A stretch of DNA of 64,000 nucleotides, taken from the NCBI GenBank assembly GCA_007922225.1, contig ML679961.1, positions 4,169,295 through 4,233,294 of the forward strand, written 5' to 3'. Position 1 is the first letter of the stretch; each line of letters starts with the position of its first letter. Shown here one piece after another: positions 43,519-55,292 of this stretch. The notes under the pieces are model-generated. The model was not told the DNA's origin and did no database searches. It saw only the letters and a list, made by a program, of their open reading frames with translations. The translations under genes were made by a program, and so were the position numbers. Source of the stretch: Emydura subglobosa (Eukaryota; Chordata; Testudines; Chelidae).

Positions 43519-43657
43519 ATCAGAACCTTTTTTTTGAAATTTTTTCAAGTTGGGAAAGTCAGTGACCCGACACTGCTTCATGAAGTTTTGATTTGGATGA
43601 ATCAGCATTTTCAATGGAAAAAAACGATTTCCTACAAAATTCCCAGCCAGCCCTCGT
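43519..43657. repeat. Probable right half of the AGAGCTGG-family repeat
   Basis: TTTTTTTGAAATTTTTTCAA leads to ACAAAATTCCCAGCCAGCCC and then TCG at the end. It pairs loosely with the start of 38391-38696, implying the CR1 cluster sits inside one older repeat. Confidence 0.35.
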
Positions 43658-44127
43658 TAATGACAGAAGTCTTGTGTTCTGCAGAATGGTCAGGCATCAG
43701 ACCATCTCCTGAGGAAACGAGATCAACAGCCTAGAGCCCGCTTTGAAGTTTATTTTGCCTCCACCTCCTGTAAATTTCAAGCTGGGATGTGTCGGTCTTA
43801 ATACTCCAATTAATGCAGTGCTGCTGTCGTAACAGTGCCAGGTGAGCAGTAGTCTCCAAAGGTTATACTAATACAGACTCATGGCCTCAAGAGAGGTCCT
43901 ATCATCCTTACAGAGACTACCCAGCTACTTACTCTCTCTGAGGTAAATGGGTGGGAAAAAGGTAGATTAGCAGCCCGGAGTTGTGAGCATATATTGCCTA
44001 AGGGTGTTGTCTTGGTGGTGGTATAGGTCAGTAGAACAGTGAAGGAATACTGATGATTGTGACCCAGCAGGGTGTTGCTAGGTAAGTGTTCTGGAGGTTA
44101 ACTACAAGGACACTTACAACTGTCCGA

Positions 44128-44353
44128 TTTAAGGCTGGTTGAAAGTTTTTCTTTGAAAAGTAGTTTGGATGAAAAATGACTTTTTGTCAAAACTGCAAAT
44201 TTTTGCATGAAATTCAAAATTGTCCTATAAACATTTTAAATAGGTAATAACATAAATATAACTGAATGCTTTTCTTTTCTTTTAAAATATTTACAATATT
44301 TTTCATTGGGAATTTTTTTTTTAAAAAAAGGGCGTTTGTCAATGAGCTCTAGT
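44128..44353. repeat. AGAGCTGG-family repeat, short uninterrupted copy
   Basis: The left end TTAAGGCTGGTTGAAAGTTT and right end GTTTGTCAATGAGCTCTAG are loose inverted repeats; the interior is A/T-rich. It is the most compact candidate copy of this family in the window. Confidence 0.4.
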
Positions 44354-46059
44354 CTGACTCTGTGATATTTGTGGAAATGGAGCCAGCAGTTTTTTAACAT
44401 AGCTTCGTAGAGGCTTAAACAAGCTACTCCCACCTCTATGGCCAGCAAGAATCAAAGACTACTGCTTGGCCAGTCCGAAAAGAACACAGTGTCTTCTCTC
44501 GCTGCTGCACACGTTGTCATTTATAGCCTAGTTCCACTACAACCGTGGGGTTTGTTCCTTACATTGCTGGACGATCAGCTTCTGTGATAAACATCAATAC
44601 AGCTTTATGTGAAGCATCCCAAAATGGAATTGCATTCGCATTTTAAAAGGGATTTATTGAAAGAACTTGGTTCCATTTAAATTTAAGAGGACATGGAATA
44701 TTTGGATCCCATTGGTAATCAGCGTATATTTGTGTTGGGGGAAGGTAACTTGAACAGAAGAGAAACCACTAATATTATGCTACATTATTATTTGTTTATA
44801 ATTTGCAACATAAATTGGAAAAAAATAGCATGTTGGCTGTGTTATCTCTGCTCTATGGGCATATTGGAAAATGTGCAGGCGTGGCATATTTGTGAATTAT
44901 GCTCTTGTGTCATCTCAGAATGAGAAAATGTTTTAAATTAGGAGGAGGGGTACGCACTCAGGAAATGGCAATTCAATGCTGTTCCAAGGATGAAGATATA
45001 TTTAGAGGTGAACTTCTAAGATGGCTTCATTTATATGTTTCTGCTATTCTGTCACTATTTCTTGGAGGTTAATTCCAATTTGGAGATTATGTTTTGTGGC
45101 CCGGGTGGCTGTACTTGGTTGACAATCAATACAATTCCACTGAAAGCCTTTTTTCTGGTTGGTGGTTTTTTTTTAAAGGGTAAGGTGCTGTAAAAAAAAA
45201 AATGGAAGTAGAAAACAAGCCGTGTTTTCTGCCATTCACTCGTGTAGATAAGCCAAAAGATCTCTTAAAAAAGGGAAGGATTGGGCAAATAAAATGAGAA
45301 TTAATTAAATACTTGAAAAAGTTGCACTTTTTCAAATGCATTTGAGTTAAAAACAGTTAAAAATGTTACATTCAAACTACATTAGAGGCCTGTGTGAAGA
45401 TTTGAGAACTATGTCTATGTTACAGCTAATGAATTCTGGTTAAAGTTATGAAGTCATTGTTATGAAATTGTTGGATCATGGAATGCCTCTGGGTGAACGT
45501 GTAATCCACTGTAGTATGTCTTTCCCAGAGCAGATAGAATGGTGGGTTGTTAGACCTTTTAATGATAGCCTATTCAGAAGGAAACACCATGGGGTAATGT
45601 GTATGCTAGAGATTGTCTGAGCGGAGAACCTAGCCCCTCCAATCTTATCTGCCAGGATGGGGAGTGGAAAATTCCCAAAGACAGAACAAAGAGCTCTAGC
45701 GGAGACCCACAGAGACAGGAAACTTTGTTCAGAAGGTAGGAAGAGATGGGCAGGCTCTCCCAGTGGGACCAGTCGAGGTCAGAGAACACTAGCGGGGCTG
45801 GAAAGGTTCCATGATTCTGAAGAGAAGCCATGAGCTGCAGGTGAAGGATCCTGGGCATCTCAGAGGACTTTGCCTAAAGAACTTTACAGAGGAAACTGAG
45901 GCAGGGAAATACATATCGGTGTGTTCATTATTGTATCTAGATCTGTCTCTCTCTCTCATGCTGGCAAGTAAAGAGCAATGGTGTTTTCGAATCCTGTGCA
46001 GTCTGTCTGTGTGTCTGTTGCCCTTCATTGTCTTGGGCCTCTGAAGAGGAGACCTGTGA
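44354..46059. other. No recognised feature
   Basis: AT-rich to about 45550, then more balanced sequence. A CTCTCTCTCTC tract lies at about 45948. No gene or repeat family is assigned. Confidence 0.4.
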
Positions 46060-46820
46060 CCCAGAAGGCTCTACCTTCACTGGGATTCTGGGGAACATGT
46101 CAGAGCTGCTGGGGAGGCTTGGGGGAGATGGCACTAGTATTAGGGCCTGGGCAATTGCATTGATGGGTCCCCACTGCTAAGAGGGGCGTCAGACAGGAGG
46201 TCCGCACCTGGAGTGCATGCCCAGAGGACCACGCCCAGGCCAGTGCCCAGCCCAGCGCAGGCCCAGGAAACAAAGGGCATGTGGGATTCAGCATTGAGCG
46301 CCCTTCACAGCAGTCTGGCGCGAGTGCAGCAGAGCGAGCTCGCCCACAGCTATGACAGCCTGACTTGGACCTTTGTTTTTCTATCTGCCTGACAAGGGGA
46401 TGATTTCTCTGGCTACCCGCGGGGCCCACAGTCACACGCCTGTTCCGTATGCTGCGTGCTGCTGGGAGCAGCGAGGGGGAGCAGGGCTGACGGTCCGGCT
46501 GCCCCACCGGCCTGACTCAGGGGCCGGGGAGTCACACCTGAGCGTGCAGTGGGGCACGCTCCTCCATGGGGCTGACGCCTGCACCAGGGCTCCCCCCTCC
46601 CGGGGGCATACGTGGCCTTGCCCCACCTCCAGCAGCCCCTGTCCATTCTCAGGGATGAGGAGTGACACTGCACCTGGGGGGCCGGGCTGGAGGACGGGGG
46701 CTGAGTGTGACATGGACTTGGCGGGCGAGGTGCTGAGGTTAGCAACTGCAGCAGGCATGGTTCCACGGGCCCCACAGATCATAGGAAACATTTTTGGGCG
46801 CGGCCCTGCTTGGTACAGGA
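46060..46820. other. GC-rich segment, origin unknown
   Basis: The most G+C-rich stretch of the window, with some CpG (for example TCTGGCGCGAGTGCAGC at about 46314). Open frames of 90-150 codons overlap on both strands, as expected by composition alone. A CpG-island promoter or a fast-evolving exon is possible, but I see no splice sites, domain or start context that would decide. Confidence 0.35.
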
Positions 46821-49118
46821 CGTAAGTGGCATATATGCCGACTATTCATTGTTTATTTATATTGATTTCCATCTCCAAATAAACTGCATACTGACGGTCA
46901 TCAGTGAGAAGCCAGGTGCCCTTCTTAAACACACACAAGAATCTTGTTTTCATTTAATTTCCATTGTATCTTCCAACTTGATCCACTTTCTTTACAAGTT
47001 CTGTGTTCTAGAAACCTTACTGCACTTTTGTTCCTGTGCTTTGAGTCAATTATACAGCAAGCCAGGTTTATCTTTTACATATTAAATCTCAGCAAGTGCT
47101 CTTGTAACAATCAATTGATATTTAATTACAATAGAGTAGCTGCTCAATTAAATATAAATTAAATGCTCATTCAAGACTATTAAAATGTTATCAGGCTATC
47201 AAATATCAACTGCAATACAATGAAGCACAGGCTACGGTGCAGTTGAATTTCCCCTGGTGTGCTGCAGTCCTGCATAGAAAACCTGACCTCAGATGATATT
47301 TCTCTTCATTTTAGGTGAATTGTTTAACAAAATTACTTTTTTTTTAAAACTAAAATTGATTGTTTTTAATGAATTATAAGTAACCCAAAGCGACTTTCAT
47401 TTGTGTCTTGTAGCTTAACCACAATGGTTTTAGAATGAAAGAATCCATGAGAATTTCCAAGTCTGCAGCACAGCAAGTGAAACAAACAAAAGCCTAGCTC
47501 ACAATGTTTAACTGTCGGAAGAGTCCTGTGGTCGGACAGAGGGTTCAAATATACGACTGATCTTATGTACTGGATTTAAGTCCCTTGGTCATGCCACAAT
47601 CCTTCTTAATCAACATGCACAAATCTGGGAGAACGGTTGTAGAGCTGCTGACGAAACAAGCAGACTTTCTTCAGGAGCCTCAACTCCGTCTTCTTCTCTG
47701 TTGGTTACAACAAGTCGCTTTTTCCCTTTCTGGAACATTTACTGCAGCCCAGAGGCATCCAATGGCTAAATAGCGTACTAGCGAGTAAATCTCCTCTCGT
47801 CTTTAGGGCGGGCGGTGGAATAGGATGTTGGGCCAACGGCAAATGCTATTCAAAACGATCGGTACAGGCAGAGCTTCCATAGGACTGGAACATACTCATT
47901 CCAAATTACTGGGCTGACTGAGATTGCCAGAGCTTTCATTCCATAGGAAAAGGGTGGAGGATGGCCCAACGCTTAGCAGGCCAAATCCAGAAGGACTTTG
48001 TCAGGTTTGACTCGATCCTTACTCTGGCAAAATGCTTGTTGACTTCAGAAACTGAAAAAGGGTGTCTGGGTTTGGCCTATCGATCAATGAAACTATAGAA
48101 AGCAACTGTTTCTAGTTTACCTGGCTCCACACCATAGCCTGATAAGCAAAACGCCAGCCACACTGCGGGTGTGATACAGGGATCTGTGGCCGGGCTTCTG
48201 GTCTTCATCGTGTTGGCTTATTTTGACTCAATCATTGCAGGAAGAAAGATGAGACGCACAGGAAGGTGGTTTAATTAGGCTGCAACTTTATCAATTTAAC
48301 ACAACTGGGAAGCTCACAGTGTAGGCCAGCCATTTAATAATCTGTACCACCAGGTTAGCTACAGCCCCCAAACCATTAACCTGGTGTCAGTGGGTGTAGG
48401 TACCCCATGCTAGCCCAGGGACCAAAGGGTTAACGTGGGCACTGCCAGCCATTTCCTCCCAGGAGTGCGGAGGGTATTGGGAAAGGGGTGTAGCTCCAGC
48501 TCACCCCGTTCCCTACCTGCTTTGGGGTATGCCTTCCCTATACCTGGTTCCACTTCCAGTTTACCAGAGAACCAGAACCCGTGGTAACTGAGTCCCCACA
48601 CTGGATCCCGGCAAGACCAAACAAAGCCCCCCTACTGCTGAGGGAAGGAGGCCAATCTTTCCTTAAAAAACGGCCACCATGTTTTAACTGGGAAAGGTGT
48701 TCTTCCATTCTTACAAAGAAAACAGTGTTTGAGTTGAAGATTGAAAAGGTCTTCGCAGTAGGATGTGGAAGGCATTGGAGTGACTAATGGGTCACCTTTG
48801 AAAGATGAACCTCCATTATTCAGCATAAGACACTGCTTCTGATGTGCTGTGGGCATTCGTCAGTCCGCTGTAGAATGCATCAAGCACAGTCAGGTGAGTG
48901 ATTTCTTAGAAGACTGGTGTTAATTTTGGTTTCCCTTGACATGTTTTCCATCTTCATTTAGCTGCACCCCTGGTAAGGTGCCATTTAAAACAAGGATATC
49001 CATGTTTGCTAATTTTGATTAGGGCAATTAGCAGCTAAGCCCCCACCTTGCGAACATTTATTCACACGCTACACGTTAAGCATGTGACTAGTTCCCATTT
49101 ACTTGACTGGGACTGCTC
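46821..49118. other. No gene recognised; possible old repeat at about 48140-48620
   Basis: 46821-48140 shows nothing recognisable. 48140-48620 (GCAACTTTATCAATTTAACA, AACCATTAACCTGGTGTCAG, CAAAGGGTTAACGTGGGCAC) looks like interspersed-repeat sequence, perhaps LTR-derived, but ends and class cannot be set. Confidence 0.3.
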
Positions 49119-49935
49119 ATAGAATCATGGAAATGTCGAACTGAAAGGGACCTCGATAGGTCATCTAATGCAGTCCTCTACACTGAAGCAGGACGAAGTA
49201 TTATCCAGAAATCCCTGCCAGGTGTTTGTCTAACCTGTTTTTAAAAACTCCAATGACATAGATTCCACAACCTTCCCTAGATCATTTGCTCCAACGCTTA
49301 ACTACCTTTACAGTTAGGAAGTTTTTCCTAATGTCTAAACTAAATCTCCCCGGCTGCACTTTAAGTCGGTTGCTTCTTGTCCTGCCCTTGGTGGTTAAGG
49401 AGAACAATTTATCACCCTACTCTTTATAGCAACATTTCACTTACTTGAAGGCTGTTATCAAGTCCCTATTCAGTCTTTTCTGCTCCAGACTAACCCGTTT
49501 TTTTCAATCTTTCCTTGCAGGTCAGGTTTTCCAGATTTTTAATCTTTTTTGTTGCTCTCCTCTGGACTTTCTCCAGTTTGTCTACATCTTTCCTGAAACA
49601 TGATGTCCAGACCTGGACAAAATACTCCAGTTGGGGACTTACCAGTGCTGAGTAGAGTGGAAGAATTACTCCTCATGTCTTACTTACAATGCTTCTGCTA
49701 AGACATCCCAGAATGCTGATTGCTTTTTTTTTCTCAGCAGTGTTACACTGTTGACTCATATTTAGCTTGTGATCCAATATAACTCCCAGATCCTTTCCTG
49801 CAGCACTCCTTCCTAGGCAGTCATTTCCCATTTTGTGTGTGTGCAATTGATTGGTCCTTCCTAAGTGGAATAGTTTGCATTTGTCCTTATTGAATGTCAT
49901 CCTATTTACTTCAGAGCATTTACTTCAGACCAGTC
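49119..49935 (-). mobile_element. CR1 LINE 3' fragment (third CR1 family)
   Basis: CTCATAGAATCATGGAAATG, GAAAGGGACCTCGATAGGTC and TAACCTGTTTTTAAAAACTC are the tail and ORF2 end. TTTAGCTTGTGATCCAATAT and TGCATTTGTCCTTATTGAAT extend back into the reverse transcriptase C-terminal part. The tail differs from both other CR1 families. Confidence 0.85.
49673..49900 (-). pseudogene. CR1 ORF2 fragment (after motif C)
   Basis: Minus-strand frame MTFNKDKCKLFHLGRTNQ then LGRSAAGKDLGVILDHKLNM and SQQCNTAEKKKAISILGCL corresponds to [13 protein letters not shown] through ILGCI of the CR1 at 38697. It breaks at a stop after SRSIVSKT. The polymerase core is absent by 5' truncation. Confidence 0.8.
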
Positions 49936-50234
49936 TGAATTCTAATTCTGTCCTCCAAAGCGCATGCAACCCCTCCCCACTTGCTATCATGAGGGAAAGT
50001 TAAGCACGTGCATAGGTTTTTGCAGAGCTTTGAATCCAATAACACATTAAAGATTAACTAATGTTAAGTTCTATTTTAATTAAGTTGTATTTGCACTCAA
50101 GGTGTACTTGATTACAACAGAAACTGCTAATCAGCTGCATGTATAAAAGCAACATATAACCAGGAAAAGGAACAAAGTTAAATAAATCCTAGGCATTAAA
50201 TAAAAGCTTTTTAAAAGACTGATCAAAATGTTAA

Positions 50235-50475
50235 TTTCTGGCTTTTGATATGGTCTAGTGTGTGGGAGTCAGAAGACCTAGGTTCTATTTGGGATGCTGC
50301 TGTTTTCTTGTTGTGTAAACCTTGGCTGTACTCCTTTGCCTCTGTTTCCCCTTTGTCAATTTGTCTATTTAGACTGGAAGCTCTTCGGGGCAGGGGCTGT
50401 ATCTCACTATGTGTTTGTACAGCATTTAGCACAATATGCCCCCATGTAAGTTGGGACCTCGAGGCACTACAATAG
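50235..50475 (+). repeat. MIR/CORE-type SINE
   Basis: GTCTAGTGTGTGGGAGTCAG and AAGACCTAGGTTCTATTTGG form the 5' part; TTTGCCTCTGTTTCCCCTTT, AGACTGGAAGCTCTTCGGGG and ACAGCATTTAGCACAATATG form the core and 3' part. It is nearly full length. Confidence 0.75.
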
Positions 50476-50697
50476 TTTTCCTTAAAGTAACAGTCTTTTT
50501 GCATTATTCTTTTTTTCCCTTTAAGGTGAAGAGCAAAACTGACTGTTGGGTCTCTACACTTTTTTTTGAACAGTGAGACAAATGTCACTCCGTTCATGCA
50601 GCAGGATAAGGATGGGAAAACTCCTTAGGTGGAATAGGAAGGGTATCCAGTGGGTGATTGTGTTGCTACTTCAAAAGTAAGATTTTCTTTCTCTTTA

Positions 50698-50698
<1 letters not shown>

Positions 50699-50742
<44 letters not shown>

Positions 50743-50743
50743 C
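50699..50743. repeat. Compound microsatellite (AT)n then (AC)n
   Basis: An AT run to about 50728 followed by an AC run to about 50743. Confidence 0.97.
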
Positions 50744-50754
50744 ATTTAGAAGTC

Positions 50755-51402
50755 AAGAAGTGAAAGGAGAGATGTGAATAAATCGAGGAAAGTCCAGAAG
50801 AGAGCCAAAAATGTAAGTAAAGGTCTAGAAAACATGACCTATGAGGAAAGATTGAAGAAAATGGGTTTGTTTAGTCTGGAGAAGAGAAGACTGTGGCAGG
50901 ACATGAGAGTTTTCAAGTACAGAAAAGCTTGTTACAAGGAAGAGGGTGAAAAATTGTTCTCCTTAACTTCTGGGACAGGACAAAAAACAATGGATTTAAA
51001 TTGCAGCAAGGGCGGTTTAGGCTGGACATTAGGACAAACCTCCTAACTGTCAGGGTAGTTAAGCACTGGAATAAATTGCCTGGGGCAGTGGGGGTTGTGG
51101 AATCTCCATCACTGGTGGTTTTTAAGACCAAGTTAGAAAAAAAAACTGTCAGGAGTGGTCTAGCTACTATGTACTCCTGCCTCAAGTCAGGGGACTGGAC
51201 TAGATTTTTTTTGCGTATGAACAGCCTCAGGCACACAGCCAGGATTTATCATTGAATTTGGTCCTCTGGTTGGATCATTAGCTTCCCTGGCCCAGGTCAG
51301 ATACTGACGGGGAGCATGACATGAATGCTGATCCATGCCCCCCCCCACACTGGACTAAATGAACTACTGAGGTCCTTTCCAGTCCTACACCTCTATGATT
51401 CT
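50755..51402 (+). mobile_element. CR1 LINE 3' fragment
   Basis: It starts in the ORF2 C-terminal region and ends ACTGAGGTCCTTTCCAGTCC then CTATGATTCTAAG. An extra block, about 51230-51345, lies between GGACTGGACTAGATTTTTTT and the second ACTGGACTAAATGA, giving two diverged tail-like segments. Confidence 0.85.
50774..51150 (+). pseudogene. CR1 ORF2 C-terminal fragment
   Basis: VQKRAKNVSKGLENMTYEER, LKKMGLFSLEKRRLWQDM and [20 protein letters not shown] read in one frame; after a shift near 51000, [20 protein letters not shown] and [15 protein letters not shown] follow. Together they make the last domain of CR1 ORF2. Truncated and frameshifted. Confidence 0.8.
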
Positions 51403-53042
51403 AAGTAAAGGATTCAGCTGCCATCCATGTGCTTTTAAGAATATAATTATGCTCACAGCTTTCACTGAGTAGCTGGAGACAACAATCAATCTGTCAATAT
51501 TTAAAGACATTAAATGCTTGAGGTAAGCCAAAGCAGCTAAGAGTACTGTAATTTGGGTAATTAGCAAATACAGCTGTGCTAAACTGATAGTTTTCATGTG
51601 TGAAATCCAGCAAATGCACACAGCACTGAACAGGCATGGAGTGTGAATCTTCACATTCATTCCTACTTTCCACCAGTTTGCTGAGTTTCTTTGGTTTTCT
51701 GAGGGCCAGTTTCTGATGCCTGGCTCAATGAGTAAAGTACTATTCAGCATGAGAGGCCCCATGTGAATAAGCTGAAATTCAGCATGAGTTATGGTATCAG
51801 AATCTGACCCGAAGGAAACAAAACTTTCTTTAATTCCCTTTAATTTGGAGAATTTTGCACAAATTTGTTTAGCAGCAATTTAGGGAGGGGATGAAAGCTT
51901 ATGAGCCTGTTCTAATTGCCTGGTCTTCTGCTGAAGCAGATGCTCTGGTCCTCAGATGTCTCATAAACTGTTGTGCCAGTTCCAATGGCGCTGTGACAAT
52001 TCAGGGCAACTGCACCTGTCTTTCCCCCTTGTGGTCCAGCAAGGACATCCACACTCAAGCTTCTGTCTTCCAGCTGTCATCTGTCTTTGGCAGAGACTGT
52101 GTTTCTCTCTTTCCTGACCAGGATACACCGTTCCCTGCCTACACTGTGACTTCCCCAGCAAAGTCAGACCGGCTCTGCTTTGCTCCTCAAATGCTATAAA
52201 CAGTGTAGTTGTCCACCCTTATACATTACCGCACAGCGCTTTCTAAGCAAGTACATATATTTTTAAGGTAAAAGCATTACAGAAAAAAACTTATAAAAGA
52301 ACCTACATGCATTCTAATAAGTTTACCGGAGATCAGACCCACTGCAGGAAGGACTCTGGCAGGTGAGCAGTCCTTCAAAGTTCTCATCACAGTTTTTCTG
52401 TGGTCACAAGTAAATAACAGCTGTGGCTCAGAACAAGAATCCCCAGGAACCTGTGATTCTCTCCTTTATTCAGTGGGTACAGCTCCAAAATGATGGGCCT
52501 GGCATTGGGTATTTGCATTATCCCCTGCCCCCATATTTCTAGGAAACTCACTCAACTAAATATTCAACTTTTGTTTTAAAAGAGTCCTTTGAAGCTCATA
52601 ACATTTCCCAGGATTTACATTACTCTTGTCTCCCTCTTAAAGATACACACAATAACATAAACATTTGCTCTTGTAGTACAACAAACTTCTAAGATACTGA
52701 AAATTAATTTAATAAGGTTTGTCCAGGATATTGCAGGAAATTGCCATACCTTTCACAGGTGCCTCTTTGGAATGAAAGCAAAGGATTCTGGGATGCTTGT
52801 TGACAAAAATACAAAAAAAAAAATCTTATTTCTAGTTGGCCGTTTTCACATAGCTCTAGCCATGAATCATGTTCCTTGCAATGCTCCCATCTATGCAGGC
52901 CTAAAACCAAAATATAACAGACATCCTTCCATATAGTGTAGACTTGATTGAGGGCAAAATAAGTACCAGCATGGTTTGGCTGTCCACTGGAGACAAGGTC
53001 AATCTGTGTTAGAACCACGCTCAAAAGTTGTGTCCCTGCCTA
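51403..53042. other. No gene; probable LTR-derived repeat at about 51885-52860
   Basis: 51885-52860 has the feel of an interspersed repeat (GAACCTACATGCATTCTAAT, GGAAACTCACTCAACTAAAT) and one AATAAA on the minus strand (52465-52470). No TATA box, ends or target duplication could be fixed, so the class stays open. Confidence 0.3.
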
Positions 53043-53266
53043 TCATACAATCATAGAAGATTAGGGATGAAAGGAACCTCAGGAGGTCATCTGGTCTAAC
53101 CCCCTGCCCAAAGCAGGACTAACCCCAAGTAAATCATTCCAGCCAGAGCTTTGTCAAGCCACACCTTAAAATCCTCTAAAGATAGAGACTCCACCACCTC
53201 CCTACGTAATCCATTCCAGTGCTTCTCCACCCTCCTAGTGAAAAATGTTTTCCTAATATCCAACCT
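53043..53266 (-). mobile_element. CR1 LINE 3' fragment, first segment
   Basis: ATACAATCATAGAAGATTAG and AAGGAACCTCAGGAGGTCAT are the ATTCTATG-family tail; the element is cut at TAATATCCAACCT and resumes at 53796. Confidence 0.88.
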
Positions 53267-53795
53267 GTTGATTCTGGACACTTTGTGATCAGTGTGGATA
53301 CCAGTGTTGATGGAGGTGTTGATGGAGCGCCCCCCTTCGTCAAAGTGGTGACTTTTTATACCCTTCCTAAACAATCTTCACCTAATTATCTCTCATTATC
53401 ATATATGCTAATTACCTACATTGGGTTTTCACCCTTAACTACATTCCATTCTCACCATAATAACTGAGGTTGTCAAAACAACATCTGGTGATAGGAGGGA
53501 CAGAGTAAAAGCATGCCCCTTGGCAATAAAACAGTGAACCCCCAGATGTTCAAGTATAACTTGTTGTTCTCATCACCCTATCTATGTGCAGCTGCAAGCA
53601 TACAGTATCTGTATTTTGTCTTGTTATGTGTTGTGGTATACAGAAACTGAGACATCTATAAGGTTATTCAGTCTTTGCCAACTGGAAGATGTCATGCTAC
53701 AGGGGTTAGAATAGCCAAGCAAGCAGCTGAAGCTATGCTAGGCCTGTAGGACAGTGGTCAAGCAACTCCAATTGTACTGGGCCTCCAACACTGCC
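53266..53795 (-). mobile_element. Insertion inside a CR1, possibly LTR-derived
   Basis: Removing about 53266-53795 restores the CR1 text CCAACCTAGACCTCCCCCAC. The insert starts TGTTGATTCTGG, and on the minus strand has a TATA-like box TATAAAAAG (53352-53360). It ends near CCTCCAACA. TG…CA ends suggest an LTR, but no polyadenylation signal lies downstream of the TATA box and no clear target duplication is present. Confidence 0.45.
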
Positions 53796-53951
53796 CTAGA
53801 CCTCCCCCACTGCAACCTGGTACCATTGCTCCTAGTTCTGTCATCTGCTACCACTGACAACAGCCTAGCTCCATCCTCCCTGGAACCCCCACCCTTCAGA
53901 TAGTTGAAGGCTGCTATCAAATCCCCCCTCACTCTTCTCTTCTGCAGACTA
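53796..53951 (-). mobile_element. CR1 LINE fragment, second segment
   Basis: TAGACCTCCCCCACTGCAAC through AATCCCCCCTCACTCTTCTC is the ORF2 end of the copy begun at 53043. It reads [20 protein letters not shown] on the minus strand and is 5' truncated at about 53951. Confidence 0.88.
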
Positions 53952-54969
53952 TGTGGGGACCTAAGTGAGAACACAGTTTGGGAACGCTGGCTGGCCAAAC
54001 TGTATTAGAACCACCACATCTCAGTTAAAACCATGCTTTAGAACAGTTCTTGAATGGAATTGACAATGTCTGTGCAAATGGGATCAGTACTTTCTACAGA
54101 ATATCCATTTCAGACCTTTTTTTTTTCCCTTTGTCCATTGTAATGACAGACGCCACCTCTTTTCCATAGATGTTCTCTGCATTATAAGCAATCACTTATT
54201 CTAGTTTTTTTTTCTAAAAAAAAACAACCTTTCCCAATCCTCTTTGAACATAATACAGTAGGCGCACCAGCTGGTGGTCAGGTATTCCAGTGATGGGCAG
54301 CCGCAAGAGAAGATATATAGATCTACTCTGCATCTAATCTATGCATACCATAAAGGCTGAAATGTTTGGCAATGCCTAAGGGAGCTCGAATTTATTAAAA
54401 TTAATGGGAACTGGGTGTCATTGAAAATCTCTTCCAAAAGGTGTAGCATCTGAAAAGGCCCAGTCTGGTCACCTGAAGTGCCCTTTAGTCAGAATAGATG
54501 AAGAGTGGGAGAGTGCCAAGATCTCAGCAAAAAAAGAACTGCTTCAGGTGTGTATGCTCTTCTACTTTCCGCTGTTATCTTTAACCTTATCAAAAGTGCC
54601 TTCCCCCCAAAGACAGCTGTGTAATCTAATTTGTCTTCCATAAGGATGCTTCAGGCATGTTACAATGGTTATTTTTCACAGGTTCTTGTGGTCCAGTGCA
54701 CATTCATCTAGATTTTCTTTTCAGCTATGGTTTTAATACAAAAAATAAAAGCAGAATTTCTTTTTCTATCGGTGCTTACAAACCTTCTAAAAAATATTCA
54801 GAGGGGATGTGTGTGTGCGTGTGAGAGAGAGAGAATAAAGGAGGTAGATAACTGAAGCAAAAAGCTTGATTGAAACAGAATTAGTTTTGACAACTGACAG
54901 CTGAAAAGGAAAGCAACTATAGCATCTTCCTTGGACAAAATCTATTCACACGCACATTAGTCATTTTTC
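53952..54969. other. No recognised feature
   Basis: Contains a short GT/GA tract (about 54810-54833). No gene or repeat is assigned. Confidence 0.45.
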
Positions 54970-55260
54970 CACACTGATTCATAGAGATGGGGGAAAAATC
55001 TATTGAGTAATCCAGTCCATCTCTTTCCCATAGTTCTCCAGTGCCCTTCAGTACACTCTGATTTGAAATAAACAATGGATGTTGCTACAGATTACTAAGA
55101 GATGTTCCTGATATTCAGCCTACATCTTCTCTCACTTAATTTTATCCCAGTGCTGCTAATCATAGCCCCTTGTCACATCCTAACTAATTTTTCTCTAGCC
55201 TTCCCATTCACACTGTTCAAACACTTGTAAATATAAATGATTACAGTGCTTCTACCCTCG
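54970..55260 (-). mobile_element. Diverged CR1/L2-like 3' fragment
   Basis: GAGATGTTCCTGATATTCAG and CCTACATCTTCTCTCACTTA then CTAATTTTTCTCTAGCCTTC match the layout of a CR1-type ORF2 end on the minus strand, but without the tail signatures of the other families here. Confidence 0.45.
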
Positions 55261-55292
55261 CCTCAATCTCTGCCAATACTCTAATGATGTAT

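Noticed and set aside
46100..46825. Overlapping open frames of 91-150 codons on both strands
   Set aside because: Expected by chance in GC-rich sequence, since few stops occur; no domain or codon-bias sign visible.
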